From assembly GCA_047639615.1 (NCBI GenBank), contig JBLIOL010000174.1:1-11323 (forward strand): a stretch of 11,323 nt of DNA, in the 5' to 3' direction. The translations under genes were made by a program, and so were the position numbers. Positions within the stretch are counted from its first letter, which is position 1. Each line of letters starts with the position of its first letter. This stretch comes from CAYWNK01 sp047639615 (GTDB lineage: Bacteria > Planctomycetota > UBA1135 > GCA-002686595). The notes under the pieces are model-generated. The model saw only the letters and a list, made by a program, of their open reading frames with translations. It was not told the origin of the DNA and did not search any database. Positions 6,734 to 11,323 of the stretch are shown here, piece by piece.

Positions 6734-6748
6734 TGGACAATGTGTCCA
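6734..6748. promoter_or_regulatory. 6-3-6 dyad in the divergent promoter region, candidate operator
   Basis: TGGACA (6734-6739) and TGTCCA (6743-6748) form a perfect inverted repeat with a 3-nt centre. It lies between the divergent phosphodiesterase (start 6677) and beta-sandwich protein (start 6797) genes. TTGGAC (6733-6738), followed 18 nt later by GAATAC (6757-6762), could be a weak sigma70-type promoter for the plus-strand gene, in which case the dyad overlaps its -35. No regulator gene is adjacent. Confidence 0.35.
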
Positions 6749-6796
6749 TGGCCTCGGAATACTCGGGACAGGAAGCCTAGGAGAGCTTTGAGGACA

Positions 6797-8008
6797 GTGT
6801 CAATCGGCGGATTCAAGCGTGCATCAGAAGGGGAATCCCGTGGAACCCTGCGGGTGAGCGGTCGTCGCGGCGCCAGCGAGGTCGGACTGCTGATAATGGG
6901 GTTCGTAGTCCTGCTAGCTATGGCGGCCGGAATCCTGTTCCTACAGCCTGGCTTCGACACCAATCCAGGCGCCGCCCTACAGGCTGAGGCAGCTACAGAG
7001 TCCCAAACGCCGGTGATAGGAATTACGGGACCTGTGGGCGCCGACGGCACCCGCGTGGTACTTGGCCCCGATGGTCAGCCCGTGGATGGCTTGCGCTCCG
7101 GTGCAACCGTCGAGACCACCGAGAACCTGGCCTACCGCACGGCCCCGCGCTTCTTCGAGGGCACGGGACGCCTGACCGGCGAAGTCGAGGGCCCGGACGG
7201 CGCGCCCTTCCCGGCCAACTGGCGCCTGGTGATCGAACCCTCCCTGTACGTCGAGGGCCGCCAGCACTCCGGCCCCCGCCGCGTGCTCGAATTCGAAGGC
7301 AACCAGCGCACCTTCGATGTGGACGACCTGGCCCTGGGCGCCTATCGCGTCACCGCCGAGGGCGCGGGCGTGGATGCCCGCACCCAGGAAATCTTGCTCT
7401 TCAAACTGCGCGGCCACGGCCCCACCGCCGGCAAGACCCACGCGCACTTGAACATGCGCTTCCACGCGGCCCGCGGCTGTGGTGGTCGCGTGCTGGACCA
7501 GGCCGGTGAGGCCGTGATCGGGCTACCGGTGACATTGATTCCGCGCACACCGGCGGGCGGAGCCACCCGAGACCCGCTCATCCTGAAGACCGAGACCAGC
7601 GGAGCCGGATCCTGGGCCTTTGCCAGCGTCACCACGGGTTCCTACCTGTTGATACTCGGCTCCCGCGCCCGTCCGTTGATCGAACCGCAGTCCGTCGTCG
7701 TCTCCAACGCGGCTGGCGACAATCCCAGCACCTATCGCGAAGACACCGTGCCCGTAACCGTGACCATGGAGCTCGCCGTGGTGGACAACCAAGGCCGCGG
7801 CCTGCCCGGCGCACGCGTGCGCGGTACAGGACCCAGCCCCCTGGATGTAGTCGCGGATTCACTGGGCACCGCCACGGCGAAGTTCCTACTGCCCGGGCGC
7901 TACCAGCTCGCGGCCGAGTACGAACCCATGACGCTCTCCGCCATCGAAGGGATCGTGCTCGAGGCTAGCCCTAGCATTCAGGCATCGATTCTCATCTGCC
8001 TGCCTTGA
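6797..8008 (+). CDS. Membrane-anchored protein with three carboxypeptidase-regulatory-like beta-sandwich repeats
   Basis: About 403 aa from GTG 6797, which is preceded by GAGG at 6790-6793 and GGAGAG at 6780-6785. ATG 6740 would add 19 basic residues but falls inside the divergent dyad, and GTG 6854 is a third option. A basic N-terminus precedes one membrane helix (about 28-49, GLLIMGFVVLLAMAAGILFL), so the rest should be extracytoplasmic. After a linker come three repeats like CarboxypepD_reg/Ig-like folds. They lie at about 122-206 (GRLTGEVEGPDGAPF ... LALGAYRV), 225-303 (GCGGRVLDQAGEAVIGLPVTL ... VTTGSYLLIL) and 319-399 (MELAVVDNQGRGLPGARV ... LLPGRYQLAAEY). No catalytic motif is visible, so it is a binding or structural protein. 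Its stop overlaps the MATE start by 4 bp, indicating translational coupling. The MATE pairing suggests an exporter accessory role, but that is inference. Confidence 0.72.
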   Translation: MSIGGFKRASEGESRGTLRVSGRRGASEVGLLIMGFVVLLAMAAGILFLQPGFDTNPGAALQAEAATESQTPVIGITGPVGADGTRVVLGPDGQPVDGLRSGATVETTENLAYRTAPRFFEGTGRLTGEVEGPDGAPFPANWRLVIEPSLYVEGRQHSGPRRVLEFEGNQRTFDVDDLALGAYRVTAEGAGVDARTQEILLFKLRGHGPTAGKTHAHLNMRFHAARGCGGRVLDQAGEAVIGLPVTLIPRTPAGGATRDPLILKTETSGAGSWAFASVTTGSYLLILGSRARPLIEPQSVVVSNAAGDNPSTYREDTVPVTVTMELAVVDNQGRGLPGARVRGTGPSPLDVVADSLGTATAKFLLPGRYQLAAEYEPMTLSAIEGIVLEASPSIQASILICLP

Positions 8009-9390
8009 ACCGCAATGTGCCCGACGTGGGCGTGAGCGCATTGCTGCGCTTCGCCTGGCCGTCCGTTGCGTCCTTCGTCTGCAACTCCGCCTTCAGGGTC
8101 AACGACCAGTTTTGGGTAGGAGGTCTTGGTGCCCAGGTCCAAGCGGCCTTGGCCGCCTCGACCTTCGTGATGATCCTGAACTTCGCGGTCTACTTCTTGA
8201 TCGTGGCCGGGACCTTGCCCCAGGTGGCACGCCTAACGGGCGCCGGCGACATGCGCGGCCGCGATGAGGTCGTAGCCCACGCCATCAGCTTGCAGGTCGT
8301 GATCGGCGCCCTGCACGGCTGCATCGGTTGGCTCGCTGCGCCGTGGATCGCGCAGCTACTGGGTCTCGAAGGTGCGGTCGCCGCCGGAGCGGTGGAGTAC
8401 CTACGCATGGGCTTCCTGCTCACCATCCCTATGGGCCTCGCAGCCCTAGTGGACAACGTTTTCTTCGGCGTCGGTGATACCCGCACGCCGCTGTTGCTAC
8501 AGCTGCTGGCCGTTGGACTCAACTTCCTGCTGAACCCGATCTTCATCTACGGCGTCGCCCCTTGGGATGGCTTCGAGTTACTGCGCGATGGCAGCGCCCA
8601 ACCCTGGATGGGCATCGGCGGTGCCGCCCTCGCCACCGGCCTCTCGCGCCTGGCCGCGGTCAGCCTCGGATTCGTGCTCCTCTGGCGCCGACACCGCGTG
8701 CGCTGGTGGCCTACAGGCGCCCTGATCTTCAAGAGGCTGCGCAGCATCGTGGTCATGGGCGCACCCAGCGCCATCTCCGTAGCAATCTACGCGGGCGTCT
8801 ACTTCGGGCTGCTGCGTCTGGTCTTCGAGCCCCTCCCCACCAACGTGCTGGCCGGCTTCGGCCTGGGCTTCAATGCCTTTGAAGGGGTCGCTTTCCCCTT
8901 CTACCTGGGCCTCGCCGTGGCCGGCGCCTCGCTCGTGGGTCGCTGCCTAGGCGCAGGCGACCCCGCAGCGATCTCGGGCGCAATTCGAAGCCTGCGCATC
9001 CTGGGCCTAGCCACAGGACTCGGCTTCGCCGCGATCTTCATGTTCCTCGCGCCGGTCATCGTGCCGCTCTTCACGCGCGACGAAGCGGTCATGGCGGTGA
9101 GCATCCAGTACGTACAAGTGCTCGCCCTGAGCCAGGTCTTCGTAGCCCTGGAAGTACTCTCCGAGAAGGTCCTGCTAGGCGTCGGTATCACACGCCCCGC
9201 GCTTTGGATCAGCGTGCCCTGCAACCTGCTGCGCATACCACTCGCAGCCTGGCTCGCACTACACCTGGGCTACGGCGCCGTCGGGATCTGGTGGGCCATC
9301 AATATCACCACCCTGCTCAAGGCCCTCGCCTTCCATCTCATGGTTCGGCGCGAGCCCTGGCGGGCGGACATGACGGCCGCAGCCGCCTGA
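8005..9390 (+). CDS. MATE-family multidrug/toxic compound exporter
   Basis: 461 aa, normal for the NorM/DinF-type MATE fold, with about 12 hydrophobic helices in two homologous halves. Recognisable family motifs are VNDQFWVGGLG (32-42), GVGDTRTPLL (155-164), LNFLLNPIFIYG (172-183), and the second-half equivalent GASLVGRCLGAGD (307-319). Family knowledge: inner-membrane antiport of organic cations, drugs or metabolites against Na+ or H+. The substrate is not readable. The TTG start at 8005 overlaps the preceding stop as TTGA. GTG 8017 is an in-frame alternative that would leave an 8-bp gap instead. The gene ends 2 bp before the stop of a convergent gene. Several Mop-superfamily flippases resemble MATE, but the GDTRTP motif and length favour MATE. 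Confidence 0.9.
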   Translation: MNRNVPDVGVSALLRFAWPSVASFVCNSAFRVNDQFWVGGLGAQVQAALAASTFVMILNFAVYFLIVAGTLPQVARLTGAGDMRGRDEVVAHAISLQVVIGALHGCIGWLAAPWIAQLLGLEGAVAAGAVEYLRMGFLLTIPMGLAALVDNVFFGVGDTRTPLLLQLLAVGLNFLLNPIFIYGVAPWDGFELLRDGSAQPWMGIGGAALATGLSRLAAVSLGFVLLWRRHRVRWWPTGALIFKRLRSIVVMGAPSAISVAIYAGVYFGLLRLVFEPLPTNVLAGFGLGFNAFEGVAFPFYLGLAVAGASLVGRCLGAGDPAAISGAIRSLRILGLATGLGFAAIFMFLAPVIVPLFTRDEAVMAVSIQYVQVLALSQVFVALEVLSEKVLLGVGITRPALWISVPCNLLRIPLAAWLALHLGYGAVGIWWAINITTLLKALAFHLMVRREPWRADMTAAAA

Positions 9391-9397
9391 GCTCAGG
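9386..9397. other. 12-bp palindrome spanning both convergent stop codons
   Basis: CCTGAGCTCAGG is a perfect palindrome. It contains the MATE stop TGA (9388-9390) and, on the other strand, the stop of the PLP enzyme (9393-9395). Only two bases separate the two genes, so neither has room for its own intergenic terminator. Confidence 0.8.
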
Positions 9398-10577
9398 ACA
9401 GAGCGCCCAGGAAATCCGCCACGAGATCGCGCGGGTCCTCGATCCCCACCGCCACGCGTACCATGCCGTCGCCGATGCCTGCCGCCCGGCGGCCCGCGTC
9501 GTCGAGGAAGGCGTGCGACATGAAACGCGGCAGGCTCACCAGGGTTTCGACGCCGCCCAAGCTGGGCGCGTCGCAGGCCAAGTTGAGGCGTCCCACGAAC
9601 TCACGCATAGCGCCATCCCCGGCCGCCAATTCAAAGGACAGCACGGAGCCCGGCCCATCGAGCAAACGCGCGGCCAGCTCGTAGTCGGGATGACTGGTGC
9701 ATGACGGGTGGTACACCGCACGCACTTCCGGGCGCGCGGCCAGGGCCGCGGCTAGAGCACTCGCCCCTTCGCACTGGGCGCGCACGCGCAGAACCAGAGT
9801 GCGCATGCCGCGATCGAGCAGGTAAGCAGCTCCCGGATCCAGGATGCCGCCCAGGCGCTTGCGCCAGTTCCAGACCTTGCTCAGGAGCTTGCGATCAGCC
9901 GTGGACACCACGCCTGCGGTCACGTCCGAGTGCCCAGCCAAGGCCTTGGTGGCCGAGTGCATGACCAAGTCCACTCCGTGTTCCAAGGGGCGCTGCAGCG
10001 CCGGCGAGGCAAAGGTCGCGTCCACCAAGAGCAGCCCGCCCACCGCGTGCACTTGCTGCGCCATGCGCGGCAGGTCCGCCACCACCGTGGCCGGATTGGA
10101 AATGCTCTCGCATACAACCAGGCGTGCGCCGGCCGCCAACACCCGATCCAGATCTTGCGCACTGCTGACCGCGAAGCGCAGGTATTCGTGCCCTTGCCCT
10201 TCCAGGCTCTCGAGCAAGTCCAGTGTGCCCCCGTACAGCTCGTGCGCACCCGCCACGGGCGCACCCGGCTCGAGGCAGGCATACAACGCGGACGCCATGG
10301 CGGCCTGTCCCGATCCAAAGAGCAGCGACCCAGACGCTCCCTCAAGATCCGCGATGCGCTCCTCAACCAAAGCCAGGGTCGGGTTCGCGTAGCGCGAGTA
10401 GACCAGTGCTTCCTCCCAGCGCCCGGCATCGGTCAAAGCCTGGGTCTCCGGGAATTGCACGAAGGTCGTGGAGCGGTCGATGGTCGGAACCAAACCGGGC
10501 GAGCCAGGCCCTGGGCGGGCTCCGGCATGCACGCAACGGGTGGCCAGGCGCAGGAATTCGGGAGATTCAGAGCTCAT
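9393..10577 (-). CDS. Cys/Met metabolism PLP-dependent trans-sulfuration enzyme (cystathionine gamma-synthase/gamma-lyase-like)
   Basis: 394 aa from ATG 10577, chosen because AGGA lies 8 nt upstream; ATG 10586 would add three residues. This is a full-length fold type I enzyme of the Cys/Met family. In 10586 numbering, YSRYANPT (63-70) is the neighbouring-subunit Tyr/Arg phosphate motif, ELYGGT (116-121) has the ring-stacking Tyr, and D189 in LVDATFASP contacts the PLP ring nitrogen. SATKALAGHSD (211-221) carries the Schiff-base Lys214. SLGGVETLVSLPRFMSH (342-358) matches the cystathionine gamma-lyase/synthase C-terminal motif. The Cys of methionine gamma-lyases (YGCT) is Gly here, which argues against that activity. 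Synthase, lyase and O-acyl/succinylhomoserine sulfhydrylase cannot be separated by eye, so no symbol is given. It is divergent from the dehydratase gene with 50 bp between starts and convergent with the MATE gene. Confidence 0.9.
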   Translation of the reverse strand: MSSESPEFLRLATRCVHAGARPGPGSPGLVPTIDRSTTFVQFPETQALTDAGRWEEALVYSRYANPTLALVEERIADLEGASGSLLFGSGQAAMASALYACLEPGAPVAGAHELYGGTLDLLESLEGQGHEYLRFAVSSAQDLDRVLAAGARLVVCESISNPATVVADLPRMAQQVHAVGGLLLVDATFASPALQRPLEHGVDLVMHSATKALAGHSDVTAGVVSTADRKLLSKVWNWRKRLGGILDPGAAYLLDRGMRTLVLRVRAQCEGASALAAALAARPEVRAVYHPSCTSHPDYELAARLLDGPGSVLSFELAAGDGAMREFVGRLNLACDAPSLGGVETLVSLPRFMSHAFLDDAGRRAAGIGDGMVRVAVGIEDPRDLVADFLGALS

Positions 10578-10627
10578 GGACAGCATCCTAGTGCGCGGAC
10601 CCGGCCGTCCAGTAGAGTGTTCGCCAT

Positions 10628-11116
10628 ATGGCCTCCGCCCCCGTCCTCGATTTCTCCACTCTTCCCCTGGATACCGTCCGATTGGACGGCGCTGGGCTTG
10701 ACCCTTTCCTCCAGCAGACCGGCCGCTTCCGCATGCTAGACGGCATCCTGCACGATGATGTCGAGGGCAAGCTGGTGGTCGGCTACAAGGATCTGACCGC
10801 GCAGGACTGGTGGGCTGCTGATCACGTGCCCGGGCGCCCCATGTTCCCCGGTGCCCTGCAGATCGAGGCGGCCGCGCAACTGTCCACGTACGACTACCTA
10901 GCCCACCGCGTCGACCCCGAGAACGTTGGGGAGCGCTTCGTCGGATTCGGCGGCGTGGACAAGGCGCGCTTCCGCGGACAGGTGCTCCCCGACTGCCGCT
11001 TGATCATCGCCACCCACCTGCTGAAGGCTTCGCGGCGCATGTTCCGCTACCTGGCCCAGGGTTTCGTGGAAGAGAAAATGGTGTTCGAGGCAGAAGTACT
11101 CGGCGTCATCGTCTGA
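10628..11116 (+). CDS. FabZ-type 3-hydroxyacyl-ACP dehydratase (hotdog fold)
   Basis: 162 aa, the usual FabZ/FabA-like length. RFRMLDGIL (33-41) matches the FabZ start motif. DHVPGRPMFPGALQIEAAAQ (65-84) matches HFPGxPxxPGVLxIEAxAQ, with catalytic His66 and Glu80 both present. The following GFGGVDKARFRGQVLPDCRL (106-125) is the family core strand pair with KARF and P-GD-like spacing. Family knowledge: cytosolic dehydration of 3-hydroxyacyl-ACP to trans-2-enoyl-ACP, in fatty acid or related acyl-chain synthesis. It stands alone, without acpP, lpxA or other fab genes in view, so a specialised acyl pathway is possible and I withhold fabZ. ATG 10628 has only weak AGAG 10 nt upstream. Confidence 0.85.
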   Translation: MASAPVLDFSTLPLDTVRLDGAGLDPFLQQTGRFRMLDGILHDDVEGKLVVGYKDLTAQDWWAADHVPGRPMFPGALQIEAAAQLSTYDYLAHRVDPENVGERFVGFGGVDKARFRGQVLPDCRLIIATHLLKASRRMFRYLAQGFVEEKMVFEAEVLGVIV

Positions 11117-11178
11117 GAAGAGACGTGCGCTGCGGTCGAGATGCTGCGGAAAGAAAGAGCTGGTGACGCTAGTTGCCG

Positions 11179-11199
11179 ACGGCGTACGGCCGCAGGCCG
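11179..11199. repeat. Copy B of the intergenic hairpin motif
   Basis: This matches 4028-4048 at 19 of 21 bases. The core CGGCC (11187-11191), GCA loop, GGCCG (11195-11199) is kept. The outer stem of copy A is not, because the 3' side runs directly into the heptamer array. It lies about 60 bp after the dehydratase stop, where a terminator might be expected, but it lacks a T-tract. Confidence 0.55.
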
Positions 11200-11271
11200 C
11201 AGGCCGGGGGCCGGGGGCCGGGGGCCGGGGGCCGGGGGCCGGGGGCTGGGGGCCGGGGGCCGGGGGCTGGC
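11188..11271. repeat. Tandem heptamer array (GGCCGGG)n with nine GGGGG tracts
   Basis: Twelve contiguous 7-bp units: two GGCCGCA, six GGCCGGG, GGCTGGG, two GGCCGGG and GGCTGGC. The plus strand therefore shows nine runs of five G at exact 7-base spacing (11206-11266), separated by CC or CT. This is a textbook intramolecular G-quadruplex pattern on the plus strand. No gene is seen from 11117 to the window end. Confidence 0.92.
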
Positions 11272-11323
11272 GATGGGAGGGTCGGGGTTGGAGCGGAGCT
11301 GAAAGGCTGGCCGCTGTTGCTGA

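Noticed and set aside
6740..6796. Extended N-terminus of the beta-sandwich protein from ATG 6740
   Set aside because: It starts in the centre of the dyad and adds a basic stretch with no support; GTG 6797 with GAGG/GGAGAG upstream is preferred, though not certain.
9930..10739. 269-codon plus-strand frame opposite the PLP enzyme
   Set aside because: The minus-strand gene has every catalytic motif of the Cys/Met family, and this frame has none and also runs over the divergent gene's start.
11188..11271. Tandem array as possible iterons of a replication origin
   Set aside because: Seven-bp GC-only units without DnaA boxes, an AT-rich region or a nearby rep gene do not fit an origin.

Overview
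GC-rich bacterial window carrying eight protein genes with assignable families, one doubtful small reading frame, and several intergenic structures. A Kdo-kinase-like lipopolysaccharide kinase implies a diderm, LPS-bearing cell. A large membrane-anchored alkaline-phosphatase-superfamily enzyme, a membrane-anchored protein with carboxypeptidase-regulatory-like beta-sandwich repeats, and low-complexity Arg/Gly and Pro/Glu/Arg tails would fit Planctomycetota or a similar environmental lineage. That placement is inference: there is no rRNA or marker gene to prove it. There is no CRISPR array, tRNA, rRNA, transposase or phage gene, so this looks like ordinary chromosome.

Layout. Positions 1-1617 (minus strand): a bacterial Tpt1/KptA RNA 2'-phosphotransferase with a long disordered C-terminal tail, followed 29 bp later by a Kdo-kinase-like gene cut by the window edge. 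Positions 1681-3316 (minus): a GC hairpin, then a glutamate/aspartate-type DAACS symporter carrying a PDZ-like insert between its first two membrane helices. Positions 3317-4211: about 0.9 kb without a convincing gene but rich in perfect inverted repeats, ending in a good hairpin terminator. Positions 4212-6677 (minus): a secreted or membrane-anchored type I phosphodiesterase/alkaline phosphatase family protein with a transmembrane hairpin inside its catalytic domain. Positions 6678-6796 are a divergent control region with a 6-3-6 dyad. Positions 6797-9390 (plus): a membrane-anchored beta-sandwich repeat protein overlapping a MATE exporter by 4 bp (TTGA). Positions 9393-10577 (minus): a Cys/Met-metabolism PLP enzyme, convergent with the MATE gene, with a 12-bp palindrome spanning both stop codons. 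Positions 10628-11116 (plus): a FabZ-type hotdog dehydratase, divergent from the PLP gene. Positions 11179-11271: an intergenic hairpin motif running into a 7-bp tandem array with nine GGGGG tracts.

Functional links are modest. Most genes act at or outside the inner membrane (symporter, phosphodiesterase, beta-sandwich protein, MATE pump) or in envelope precursor metabolism (Kdo kinase, acyl dehydratase). The only strong operon evidence is for the beta-sandwich protein/MATE pair and for kptA/Kdo kinase. I found no clear multi-gene undescribed system. The items most worth pursuing are the domain architectures (PDZ-like DAACS, transmembrane hairpin phosphodiesterase, RGG/PERQ-tailed KptA), the hairpin motif shared between positions 4028 and 11179, and the G-tract array.
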